A stretch of DNA of 64,000 nucleotides from DATFVA01 sp963811905. GTDB taxonomy: Bacteria; Bacteroidota; Ignavibacteria; Ignavibacteriales; Ignavibacteriaceae. The notes under the pieces are model-generated. The model made no database searches and was not told where the DNA came from. It saw only the letters and a list, made by a program, of their open reading frames with translations. Below, in pieces: positions 52,882 to 60,825 of this stretch (position 1 is its first letter; the number at the start of each line of letters is the position of its first letter). The DNA lies in assembly GCA_963811905.1 (NCBI GenBank), contig CAWETK010000020.1, positions 62,001 through 126,000 of the forward strand, written 5' to 3'. A program made the position numbers and the translations under genes.

Positions 52882-53802
52882 ATATTTGGGATTACAAATT
52901 AAAAATTTATTTACGCTACCTTTCAATTTTACATACAACTATTGAATTTCTGGTGATTCCTCTATTGATAATAGAAGATTAACCCCGGTTTTCAATTGAG
53001 GCTGTTTTAATTTATCTGCCGGGAGGCGGATTTTTCCGCTAAGGCGGACGGTTTATCACGCGGGCTGTCAGTGATTTAAAAAATTAATTAGCTCAATAAA
53101 CAAATTCTGCAATCCCCTTAATCCAAACAAATCTTGCTCTTCCGACTAAAAAACTGTATAATATATTCATCAAATAATCTTTTGCCGCAAGCAATAAAAG
53201 TTCTTATGACCCTTCGCTGCATCGTTTAATAATTCAACAACTTACCCCGAAATATCGCGTTGAACCGTCCTTGAACCGTCTTAACAACGGTGTAAATCGG
53301 TAATAAATCCGGTCTTCTCAGCGGTTAATGACATAAAACATCTCAGTAAAAAACTTGAAGGCGGGTCCTGGAAGGAAGTAATCCCTGAATTTGTATGCAA
53401 TAAATTTTTCGAAGTCGGGCGGGCAAATCATCTGACTATATCAAATATTCCTGGTTTTTCAGAAGTTTCACCAGTGTTTTTCCGCCTGCTCTGCAGAGTA
53501 TCGTATGTGGCTATCCCTGCCAGGATAATCACCACCAGGTATTGTATTATATATTCCATCATGCAATTCACCTTAAGTTATTCGCTCCTAATCTAACTCT
53601 TAAATTTCAGATTCAAATTAAGAGGATGTTAAATAAACATTAAGTAATTGTTAAGCTGGTTTTGCTTTCGCAGCTGGCTTCTACCGCTTATCCTTCATTT
53701 GGTACGTTCCTCCAATAACGCGGCTATCTGCGAAACATAATCACCTTCCATGCGTCCTAATATTCAAACTACCGGCATTCGCGAACTATTTGGGAGATTA
53801 AA
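52882..53802. other. 920-base intergenic region
   Basis: Largely A+T-rich noncoding DNA. It contains one plausible 44-residue minus-strand gene (53428-53562). A plus-strand frame over about 53295-53605 is open but lacks a start codon. Direct repeats of AACCGTC (about 53265-53285) and a GGCGGA-rich patch near 53027-53052 are noted. No RNA gene seen. Confidence 0.5.
53428..53562 (-). CDS. Possible single-helix small membrane protein (44 aa)
   Basis: A 44-residue product: MMEYIIQYLVVIILAGIATY (one membrane helix), a basic stop (QSRRK) and a polar C-terminal tail (TGETSEKPGIFDIVR). AAGG lies eight bases upstream of the ATG. The helix-then-positive-charge layout is sensible for a small membrane protein, but no homologue is recognised and the frame could be chance. 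Confidence 0.35.
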   Translation of the reverse strand: MMEYIIQYLVVIILAGIATYDTLQSRRKNTGETSEKPGIFDIVR

Positions 53803-54768
53803 ATGGAAAAGAAAGTTTCTACAGTAAAAAGGCTTGTTCTGCTGCTTTTCCCTGCAGCAGTATTAGCGCTTGGTACCGGCTGCAGTACATCTAACCAGGG
53901 AACCGTATCTCAGCTTAATGCAAACAACAGGGCGGATCAGACGTTTTCATTTAACAGGGACGAAAATGGGAAAAATGTCCGCTGGGAAGTCAATTTTAAT
54001 GATGGGGAAATCAGTTCTCTGTATAAGGACGGTGAGCGTGTCCCGGATAATAAGATCGATGATTATAAAGATATGATATATCACAGGCTTGATAAGCTTC
54101 ACAATAAATCTCATCATATTTCAATTGATTTGGGTGACTTTAAATCTGATATGGGCAAATTCAGACATGATATGCAGAAGATGAAAGAGGAGCTGGAAGA
54201 CAAAAAGTATGAGTTTAATTTTGATAATGAGGAATTCAGGGAAGGGATGAAGAACCTGTCTGAGGAACTTTCGAAACTAAAGGATAAGAAGATAAGAATA
54301 GATTTCGATTCCGATAAGTTCCGTGAAGATATGCAGAATCTTAAGAAAGAACTTGATGTACATGTAAATATTAACCTGGACAGCATTAATGGGAACCTCG
54401 ATAATATAAATGATGAAATGGATAAACACAGGCATGAATTGAGCCATATCAGCATCGATCTAACAGGCCTCGATGAGGCCATGGCTCACCTTGACGAAAA
54501 CCTCAGAAACATCAAGATAAATCTAAATGGTGTTGATTTAAAAGTTAAAAAGCTTAATGAATTCATTGATCAGATTAAAAAAGAAATGGTGAAAGATAAC
54601 CTGCTTAAGGATGAGCGTGATAAGTTAAACCTCGATCTTGATGAGAATGGTATGAAGGTTAACGGAAAAGAAGTCCCTTCTGAATTATTCAAAAAATATA
54701 AAAATATGTATGAGGAGCATTTCGGGAAAGAGCTTTCAGATGGAAATAATTTCAAAATAATTGATTAG
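53803..54768 (+). CDS. Putative lipoprotein with six beta-alpha repeats and DG-VP motifs
   Basis: A 321-residue exported protein, probably a lipoprotein (LALGTGCSTS, Cys27; the lipobox is imperfect). Residues 105-260 hold six units of 22-30 residues, each a short alternating strand (ISIDL, FNFDN, IRIDF, VNINL, ISIDL, IKINL) followed by a charged helix (such as EEFREGMKNLSEEL, DKFREDMQNLKKEL). Flanking copies of a D/N-G-x-x-V-P...YKxM motif occur at 76-95 and 285-310 (VNGKEVPSELFKKYKNM). That motif is familiar from the extracellular tail of BlaR1/M56-type sensors in this phylum. It converges with a class D beta-lactamase. Function unknown. Confidence 0.65.
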   Translation: MEKKVSTVKRLVLLLFPAAVLALGTGCSTSNQGTVSQLNANNRADQTFSFNRDENGKNVRWEVNFNDGEISSLYKDGERVPDNKIDDYKDMIYHRLDKLHNKSHHISIDLGDFKSDMGKFRHDMQKMKEELEDKKYEFNFDNEEFREGMKNLSEELSKLKDKKIRIDFDSDKFREDMQNLKKELDVHVNINLDSINGNLDNINDEMDKHRHELSHISIDLTGLDEAMAHLDENLRNIKINLNGVDLKVKKLNEFIDQIKKEMVKDNLLKDERDKLNLDLDENGMKVNGKEVPSELFKKYKNMYEEHFGKELSDGNNFKIID

Positions 54769-54791
54769 AAGACCACTTCTTCATCTCACAC

Positions 54792-54830
54792 AAAAAAGCG
54801 GTGGCCTATTGCCGGGACACCGTTTTTTAT
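54792..54830. terminator. Shared terminator of the convergent genes
   Basis: CGGTG (54799-54803) pairs with CACCG (54818-54822); the stem is flanked by A-run on the left and T-run on the right, so it can stop both the repeat lipoprotein transcript and, in reverse, the beta-lactamase transcript. Confidence 0.6.
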
Positions 54831-55597
54831 TTTAAAAGATCCATACTTTTAAAAACTTCTTTGACTATCGCTATCCTGGCCTCAGTATCCCGATCAATTA
54901 CTATTTCAATATTGTTTGCAAAGAAGTATGTATCTTTATTTGCTTCAAGATATCCCACATACCACCCCGTACTTCCGGCCCACCCTGTTTTGCCCCTGAG
55001 TATATAGTTATCTCCTTTATCATTAATCATTATATCTTTTACGATATCAAGGTTCCTTTTTGAAAAGGGGAGACTATCAGAATATAACCGCTTCAGAAAT
55101 TCCACCTGTTCAAACGGGGTTATTCGCAGATCACCGTCAAGCCAGAAATGGTCAATCCCTCCGCCTATATTGCCATTGCCGTACTTTACTGTATCCACAA
55201 AATACTGCATCCGCTCTTCCCCGATTCTCCTTGCTAATTCCTGGTATGCCCATACGGCAGAATACTTAATCGCAGTTCTTAATGTCTGGTCCATATTCCA
55301 TTTATCATATTGCCGTTTTACACTATCCCATGGAATTATTTCATTCTCATCTTTAATTACCCCGGCCTCCAGTGCAATGAGTGAATTCAGAATTTTAAAG
55401 GTTGATGCCGGCAGAAATTCATCCTTACCTCTTGCCTTATTGTAAACCTGATATTTATTGGTATTCAGATCATATATAATAAGGCAGCCGGTTACCTTAT
55501 GATTGTCATAAAAAACTTTCCATTCATTATTTTCCTGTATGGGCTGAGAAAATATTTCGGGAGATATTAATAGCAGATAAAATAATAGTGATTTCAT
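54827..55597 (-). CDS. Class D (OXA-type) beta-lactamase
   Basis: About 256 residues with a signal peptide (MKSLLFYLLLISPEIFSQ). All class D motifs are intact, numbered in the frame that starts at 55624: Ser74-x-x-Lys77 (PASTFK), Ser122-x-Val124 (YSAV), Tyr148-Gly-Asn150 (KYGN), Trp161 and Lys212-Thr-Gly (RGKTGW), so it should hydrolyse penicillins in the periplasm after lysine carboxylation. The start at 55597 gives the signal peptide; the frame extends nine codons upstream. It is not near an integron, IS or plasmid gene, so it looks like a resident chromosomal enzyme. Closest OXA subgroup cannot be named. Confidence 0.93.
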   Translation of the reverse strand: MKSLLFYLLLISPEIFSQPIQENNEWKVFYDNHKVTGCLIIYDLNTNKYQVYNKARGKDEFLPASTFKILNSLIALEAGVIKDENEIIPWDSVKRQYDKWNMDQTLRTAIKYSAVWAYQELARRIGEERMQYFVDTVKYGNGNIGGGIDHFWLDGDLRITPFEQVEFLKRLYSDSLPFSKRNLDIVKDIMINDKGDNYILRGKTGWAGSTGWYVGYLEANKDTYFFANNIEIVIDRDTEARIAIVKEVFKSMDLLK

Positions 55598-55648
55598 ACG
55601 AAGTTTATAAATTTGATGAGGCATTACAGGCAGCTACATAATATAAAA

Positions 55649-55669
55649 GGCCGCCTGATTCAGGCGGCC
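55649..55669 (-). terminator. Terminator of the barrel-protein gene
   Basis: Perfect palindrome GGCCGCCTGA-T-TCAGGCGGCC (21 bases), followed on the minus strand by TTTTATAT. It lies 14 bases past the barrel gene stop, upstream of the beta-lactamase. Confidence 0.9.
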
Positions 55670-55683
55670 CAAATAAGATCAGA

Positions 55684-56388
55684 TCAGAAATAGAAATTAA
55701 TACCGAGACTTCCTGTCATTGTTCCGAACCACGAAGCGCTAGGACCTTTTGTCGTTACACTGGTGTTTCCTTCAGTAACAGTTTGTTCCGGTTTATTAAA
55801 GTTCAGGAATCCAAGGTGGTAGTCAGCTGACAGGGAAAATCCTTTGTCAATGAAGTATTGTGCACCAAAATTCAATCCTATACCGAGAGATGAGGCAGAA
55901 AGTTCAGTTTTACTCGGGTTTGTGCCGGTTGTTTCCTGTGTAGATGAAAGTGAACCGAAAGAAATTTCGGCACCGACCCAAACAGATACATCTTCGAATT
56001 TAGGCTGGAAATAGCGGTTTACAAATGCTGTAATTCCGAATTCTGTGCTGCTGAATTTATTCTGTCCGCCGCCGGTCAGATCCTGGGTGGAAGAATTAGA
56101 ACCAAAATCCAGAACACCTCCAACAGCCCACGCTGTGGCAATAAAATATCCGTATTTTATACCATAAAGAGACATTTGTCCTATTCCCGTCTCGCCGTTA
56201 TATGTCGGAACAATGGCTGCGAGTTTGCCGTTAAAATTATCAACACCTGGTGTCCACTGGAAACCTGTAAAGGAAGTGCCTTGTGTCAGCTCGGCAGGGT
56301 AGCCCGTAGGTGCTTCGGGAGCGTTCTGTGCATACACCATTGAAGCCAGAATAATAACTGAAAAAAGTACTGTAAATGAACGTATCAT
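55684..56388 (-). CDS. Outer-membrane beta-barrel protein
   Basis: About 234 residues: signal peptide (MIRSFTVLFSVIILASMVYAQ) and a small eight-strand-type barrel (YGIKYGYFIATAWAVGGVLDFG, EFGITAFVNRYFQPKFEDVSVWVG, LGIGLNFGAQYFIDKGFSLSADYHLGFLNF) ending in MTGSLGINFYF with the C-terminal aromatic residue. GAGG six bases before ATG 56388 favours that start over 56400. Likely an OmpA/OmpW-like porin or structural protein; function unknown. Single gene with its own terminator. Confidence 0.8.
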   Translation of the reverse strand: MIRSFTVLFSVIILASMVYAQNAPEAPTGYPAELTQGTSFTGFQWTPGVDNFNGKLAAIVPTYNGETGIGQMSLYGIKYGYFIATAWAVGGVLDFGSNSSTQDLTGGGQNKFSSTEFGITAFVNRYFQPKFEDVSVWVGAEISFGSLSSTQETTGTNPSKTELSASSLGIGLNFGAQYFIDKGFSLSADYHLGFLNFNKPEQTVTEGNTSVTTKGPSASWFGTMTGSLGINFYF

Positions 56389-56633
56389 ATTATACCTCAT
56401 TGTTATTGAGTATTGTGTTTGGTTATATAGGGGGAATTAATTAATTGAAATGAACCGGAAAAATCATACCGATTTTCACTATTCATCCTGCTTAGTAAGT
56501 AATGAACTTTTAGTATTTTAAAGTCCAAAAAATAAACCGGAATTGTTAATGGGATTTTTCTCTGACAGAAAAGTAAATAATTAAAAACTTAAAAACAATA
56601 AGATTATTAGAATTACTTAAAGTAAATTATGAA

Positions 56634-57248
56634 CTAATTTTGTTCGGTAAGGGATTTCTTCAGACTTTTCAAAAGGCTGTCGGCTTTGGCCCCTTCTTCA
56701 GGAGGTGCAATGGTTTTATATTTAATTAATGCATTGAATGAATCCTCATATTCTTCATTCATTGCATATACCAATGCCAGGTTAAAATAGATATTAGGGA
56801 ATTCCGGTTCGATCTCAGCAGCGATTTCATAGTGAAGCTTTGCCAGTCTGTAATCGTTCTGCTCAAAGTAAAGGTTTGCGAGGTTGTAGTGGGCTTCAAG
56901 GTGCCGCGGCTCAAATTTCAGGCATTCGGTGAAATAATCGAAGGCTTTTACCACATTTCCAGTCTGCGTTTCAAGAATACCCAGGTTGCAGTTTGCATCA
57001 GCAATACAATCCTCTGCGAAAATTGCTTTAAGGTAAGCCTCTTGTGCACCTGCACCTCCTTTTTCATCCAGCCACAGGGCTTCCTCAAAAGGGGTGAACC
57101 TTGAGGGCAGTTGTAATACTTTTGCTTCTGCCTGTCCGAATAAATTTAATTGTCCCTGTTTTTCAAGGTCCTTTGATTTCCTTTTTCTGGCTCGTTTATA
57201 GCCAAGAGTTGAGGGACTTTTTGTATCTAACTCAATAACTTTTACCAT
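56634..57248 (-). CDS. TPR-repeat protein cotranscribed with Ku
   Basis: A 204-residue cytoplasmic protein. The first 60 residues are basic and polar (GYKRARKRKSKDLEKQGQLNLFGQ), then four or five TPR-like helical hairpins (ADANCNLGILETQTGNVVKAFDYF, LEAHYNLANLYFEQNDYRLAKLHYE, PNIYFNLALVYAMNEEYEDSF). It begins 12 bases after the Ku stop on the same strand, so it is probably in the Ku operon. Similar TPR proteins have been seen next to stress or regulatory genes in this phylum, but no link with end joining is established. Confidence 0.7.
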   Translation of the reverse strand: MVKVIELDTKSPSTLGYKRARKRKSKDLEKQGQLNLFGQAEAKVLQLPSRFTPFEEALWLDEKGGAGAQEAYLKAIFAEDCIADANCNLGILETQTGNVVKAFDYFTECLKFEPRHLEAHYNLANLYFEQNDYRLAKLHYEIAAEIEPEFPNIYFNLALVYAMNEEYEDSFNALIKYKTIAPPEEGAKADSLLKSLKKSLTEQN

Positions 57249-57260
57249 AACTGCTTTTTC

Positions 57261-58115
57261 TTAACCCGTTTTCTTTTGTTTCGACTGTTTTTGTGCAGGT
57301 TTTGCTTTTTTCTTTTTACCTTTAGCTTTTTCCATCGGCATTTTCTGCTTTTTAGCCTGTTCAAGGCTTTCCTTCAATGCCTGCATCATATCAACTACAG
57401 GTCTTACTTCCTCTTCTGTAGAAACTACTTCTTTCCCTTCAATTTTGGCCCGGATCAGATCTTTTAACGCTGTCTGGTAATGATCTTCCATGCTTATCTC
57501 TGAAAGCTTTGCAGTCATAGAATCTACAAGAGTCTTTGCAAGTTTAAGCTGTTCCTTATTCGATTTCAATCCATTTAGAAGAGGCACTTCTTTTATATTC
57601 CTTACCTCTTCGGGATATCTTAATTTATACATAACCATCCCGTTTTCTTTAGGTGAGAGCATTACTATATCCTCACGGTCGCGGATAACTACTCTTCCAA
57701 CAGCCATCTTTCCTGTTTCTTCCAGTGTCTGCAGCAGCAGGGAATATGCCTGTGCAGCAACTTCTCCGTCGGGTCCTATATAGTAAGGAGTATCAAAAAG
57801 TGTAGGATGAACTTCCTGTTCATCAATAAAACCTTCTATTTCAATTATCCTGGTACTTTTTATTTTTATTTTATCCAGGTCCTCCTGCTCTATTACTGCA
57901 TACCGGTCTGGTTCATACTCGTAGCCTTTTGTAATTTCATTTTGCGATAAGGATTTGCCGCACTTCTTGCATTTTTTATCGTATCCTACTCTGCCGTTGT
58001 CCTCTTTATGAAGCTGATTAAAGCTTATAGAATTTTTTGTCTCCACCGCTCCGTATACCCGTATTGGAATAGTAACCAGTGAAAAACGAATATGACCTTT
58101 CCATATAGCTCTCAT
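57261..58115 (-). CDS. ku: Bacterial Ku protein (non-homologous end joining)
   Basis: About 284 residues. Opens with MRAIWKGHIRFSLVTIPIRVYGA and continues NQLHKEDNGRVGYDKKC, TKGYEYEPDRYAVIEQEDLDKI, VHPTLFDTPYYIGPDG and AKTLVDSMTAKL: the full Ku core that rings DNA ends. A Cys pair (CKKCGK) in the bridge region suggests a small zinc knuckle, present in some bacterial Ku proteins. The C-terminal 45 residues are lysine-rich (KKQKMPMEKAKGKKKKAKPAQ), as needed for DNA and ligase binding. The start at 58115 matches the family; 11 extra in-frame codons upstream are unlikely. No LigD gene is in the window. Confidence 0.94.
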   Translation of the reverse strand: MRAIWKGHIRFSLVTIPIRVYGAVETKNSISFNQLHKEDNGRVGYDKKCKKCGKSLSQNEITKGYEYEPDRYAVIEQEDLDKIKIKSTRIIEIEGFIDEQEVHPTLFDTPYYIGPDGEVAAQAYSLLLQTLEETGKMAVGRVVIRDREDIVMLSPKENGMVMYKLRYPEEVRNIKEVPLLNGLKSNKEQLKLAKTLVDSMTAKLSEISMEDHYQTALKDLIRAKIEGKEVVSTEEEVRPVVDMMQALKESLEQAKKQKMPMEKAKGKKKKAKPAQKQSKQKKTG

Positions 58116-58235
58116 TTCAGAACCTATAGTTGTTGGTAATATAAACAAAACTAAACGGTTAGAGATTAGTACATTTTTATCAAATAAGCAATGATTTTTT
58201 ATCCAAATTCTATCCGGGTGCTTCTGCTGACCCCT

Positions 58236-58294
58236 TGTAAAGCGAAACTATATCGCTTGAACGAGTCTTAGCACCACGAAACGCCGTTTCGCCT
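58236..58294 (+). repeat. Two palindromic repeats of the TGTAAAGCG family
   Basis: Copy E: TGTAAAGCGAAACTATATCGCT (58236-58257) with stem AGCGA/TCGCT. Copy F: CGAAAC-GCC-GTTTCG (58277-58291), a perfect 6-bp stem. They lie in the gap between the divergent Ku and MNT genes. Confidence 0.65.
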
Positions 58295-58367
58295 AAACAA
58301 TTTAAAATCTCTTTGAATATTATCCATAATACTTATATTTTTAGTCTAAATTTTAACATTTGCAATA

Positions 58368-58652
58368 ATGCGCATATCCAAAAATCAGGCAGACACATTA
58401 CGGGAGGTTATCTTGTCAATTGACGATAAAGCCAAAGTTATTCTTTTCGGTTCAAGAACAGACGATAGTAAAAGAGGAGGCGACATAGATATATTAATTG
58501 TTTCAGAAAAAATAAACCGCCAGGATATAAGGAGAGTTAGGAGTACTTTTGTCAGTAAATTCGGTGAACAGAAACTCGATATTATCCTTGATGATGGCTC
58601 ATTTATTGACCCGTTTAGGAAAATGGCATATAACACAGGCATCAGAATATGA
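58368..58652 (+). CDS. MNT-type nucleotidyltransferase (antitoxin)
   Basis: A 94-residue minimal nucleotidyltransferase. Active-site signature GSR (residues 28-30) with GGDIDILI (Asp39, Asp41) fits the polymerase-beta-type fold; the final acidic residue is in LDIILDD. MntA-like antitoxins inactivate HEPN toxins by transferring AMP to them. The gene overlaps the HEPN gene by 4 bases (ATGA), the usual arrangement of the pair, and it begins after a repeat-containing gap. Confidence 0.85.
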   Translation: MRISKNQADTLREVILSIDDKAKVILFGSRTDDSKRGGDIDILIVSEKINRQDIRRVRSTFVSKFGEQKLDIILDDGSFIDPFRKMAYNTGIRI

Positions 58653-59083
58653 GCATTGATATATTAAAAGAGAATATCGAGGCACTCAGGAAACAGCTAA
58701 AGTGGCTTGAGCACTCATATAATAAGTGCAGGCAGTATACATTAAACGTTGAATATACAGAAGATGAATTTGACAATCTTGAAACTCTTAGTTCACGCTT
58801 TGCAAGAAGTATCGATTTGCTGGTAAGGAAAGTATTCCGGTCGCTTGACGATGTGGAATTTGAAAACCAGGGAACATTAATAGACGTTGTTAATAATGCC
58901 CATAAAAGAGAACTATTTGATACGATGGAGGAAATACGAACAATAAAGGAAATTCGTAATGAAATTGCACATGAATATATTGATGAAGGATTAAAGGAAA
59001 TTTTCGATGATATTCTGAAATATACACCCAGACTGATAGATATAATTAAAAAAACTTTAGTTTATTCGGAAAAATATATTTAA
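58649..59083 (+). CDS. HEPN-domain protein (putative ribonuclease toxin)
   Basis: A 144-residue all-helical protein with the HEPN catalytic motif R-x4-H (RNEIAH, Arg103 to His108) near the C-terminus, consistent with an RNA-cleaving toxin. The N-terminal half has DFxxLETLSSRFARSIDLLVRKVF, the usual four-helix bundle opening. It overlaps the MNT gene by 4 bases, making a HEPN-MNT toxin-antitoxin pair. Such pairs act in stress or phage defence. Confidence 0.85.
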   Translation: MSIDILKENIEALRKQLKWLEHSYNKCRQYTLNVEYTEDEFDNLETLSSRFARSIDLLVRKVFRSLDDVEFENQGTLIDVVNNAHKRELFDTMEEIRTIKEIRNEIAHEYIDEGLKEIFDDILKYTPRLIDIIKKTLVYSEKYI

Positions 59084-59394
59084 TCGGAATCAAATATCGG
59101 TCGTATTATAAATAAATAATTTACAATTTATCTTGGGGGTCTTTTCATCTTTTAATAGATGTGTCTGTTCTTATGATTCACGGTTTGAAGAAAACCCCTT
59201 TGCAATTTCGGCAAACTGAGATTCGTGGTTCGTCAATCACTCAATCAACCAATCAGTCAATCCAGAATAATCCTCCCCTGTCAATTGTTCTTCTTCCTTT
59301 CATCTTGTTCCTTTTATCTTGTTTGACCCATCCGTTTTGTGAATTTTCATTTAATCATTAACTTGAAATAATTTTAATAAAACACGGAGAGATT
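59084..59394. other. Intergenic region between HEPN and dehydrogenase genes
   Basis: About 310 bases. It holds a short 8-bp tandem repeat (59232-59263) and a C/T-rich stretch (59265-59335). No supported gene. Confidence 0.5.
59232..59263 (+). repeat. Four 8-bp tandem repeats (NNCAATCA)
   Basis: GTCAATCA, CTCAATCA, ACCAATCA, GTCAATCC without gaps. Same 8-bp period as the unrelated array at 41284-41363. Confidence 0.8.
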
Positions 59395-60825
59395 ATGAGT
59401 AATGATGTAAGCGGAAAACGCGAGCATAGTTTTTTTGATGATGTTCTTAATTATTTTGATCGTGCAGCAGCACACACAAAATATCCGAAGGGCCTCCTTG
59501 ACCAGATAAAATACTGCAACAGCGTTTACAGGATGAGATTTCCTGTAAGAATAAAAGACAATATCGAAGTTTTTACGGCCTATAGGGTAGAACACAGTCA
59601 GCATAAACTTCCTGTTAAAGGCGGTATCCGCTATAGTCTTTCCGTGAACCAGGATGAGGTAATGGCTCTTGCCGCTTTGATGACTTATAAGTGCGCAGTA
59701 GTCGAGGTTCCTTTCGGCGGGGCGAAAGGGGGAGTGAAAATAAATCCTAAATTATATTCTGAAATTGAGCTTGAAAGTATTACCCGGCGGTATACTGCTG
59801 AACTGATAAAGAAAAATTTTATTGGTCCGGGCATTGACGTTCCTGCTCCGGATTATGGCACCAGCGGCCGTGAAATGGCCTGGGTCTCTGACACATATGC
59901 AGCATTTAATCCCGGACAGATAGATGCGTATGCCTGCGTTACAGGTAAACCTATAAGCCAGGGAGGTGTGCATGGAAGGGAGGCCGCCACAGGGAGAGGC
60001 GTTTATTACGGCGTGAGAGAAGCTGTCTGCCAGGAGGATGATATGAAGGCTCTCGGACTTGAAACAGGCATCGAGGGTAAAAGAGTTATTGTTCAGGGAC
60101 TCGGGAACGTCGGATATCATACTGCAAAATGTTTCCAGGAAGGTGGTGCCGTCATCATAGCTATTGCTGAATATGAGGGAGCCATTTATAATGATAAAGG
60201 ACTGGATGTTGATGCAGTCAAAAAACATAGAAATGAAACCGGTTCCGTCCTTAAATTTAAAAATGCACATAATATTGAAAAGACCTCACTGGCACTTGAA
60301 AAAGAATGCGATATACTTATACCCGCGGCACTTGAGAATCAGATAAACAGTGAGAATGCTGAAAGAATAAAAGCCAGAATTGTTGCGGAAGCAGCAAACG
60401 GACCTGTGACGCCTGAAGCCGAAAGGATCCTGCTTAAGAAAAATACTATGATCATTCCCGACCTCTTTCTGAATGCCGGAGGTGTGACCGTATCATATTT
60501 TGAATGGCTGAAGAACCTGTCTCATATAAGGTTCGGCAGGATGGGAAAAAGGTATGAAGAGAAACTTAACCGTACTCTTGTTGATTCGATTGAAACCGCT
60601 ATCGGGAAAAAACTTAATGATTCTTCAAAAAAAATAATTATACACGGAGCTGAAGAGGAGGACCTGGTGAATTCAGGACTTGAAGAAACGATGATTATTG
60701 CCTACAATGAGATAAGGGAAACGCTGAAAGAAGATAAAAAGATTCCCGACCTCAGAACAGCGGCCTTCGTTAATGCAATTGACAGAATAGCAACTTCTTA
60801 TATCGCCCTGGGAATTTTTCCTTAG
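59395..60825 (+). CDS. Glu/Leu/Phe/Val dehydrogenase family protein (476 aa)
   Basis: A 476-residue amino-acid dehydrogenase. The catalytic domain holds KGGIRYSLSVNQDEVMALAALMTYKCAVVEVPFGGAKGGVKI (split: KGGIRY, GGAKGG with the catalytic lysine), and PAPDYGTSGREMAW; the NAD(P) domain has VIVQGLGNVGYHTAKCF (GxGNVG) and ILIPAALENQI, EAANGPVTPEAE. It interconverts a 2-oxo acid and its amino acid, most likely glutamate. The C-terminus carries an insert (about 60 residues) relative to the neighbouring paralogue. GAGAG precedes the ATG. Tail-to-tail overlap with that paralogue. Confidence 0.9.
   Translation: MSNDVSGKREHSFFDDVLNYFDRAAAHTKYPKGLLDQIKYCNSVYRMRFPVRIKDNIEVFTAYRVEHSQHKLPVKGGIRYSLSVNQDEVMALAALMTYKCAVVEVPFGGAKGGVKINPKLYSEIELESITRRYTAELIKKNFIGPGIDVPAPDYGTSGREMAWVSDTYAAFNPGQIDAYACVTGKPISQGGVHGREAATGRGVYYGVREAVCQEDDMKALGLETGIEGKRVIVQGLGNVGYHTAKCFQEGGAVIIAIAEYEGAIYNDKGLDVDAVKKHRNETGSVLKFKNAHNIEKTSLALEKECDILIPAALENQINSENAERIKARIVAEAANGPVTPEAERILLKKNTMIIPDLFLNAGGVTVSYFEWLKNLSHIRFGRMGKRYEEKLNRTLVDSIETAIGKKLNDSSKKIIIHGAEEEDLVNSGLEETMIIAYNEIRETLKEDKKIPDLRTAAFVNAIDRIATSYIALGIFP

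Noticed and set aside
53295..53605. Long open plus-strand stretch in the 920-base gap
   Set aside because: No start codon near its beginning, no ribosome binding site, no recognised domain.
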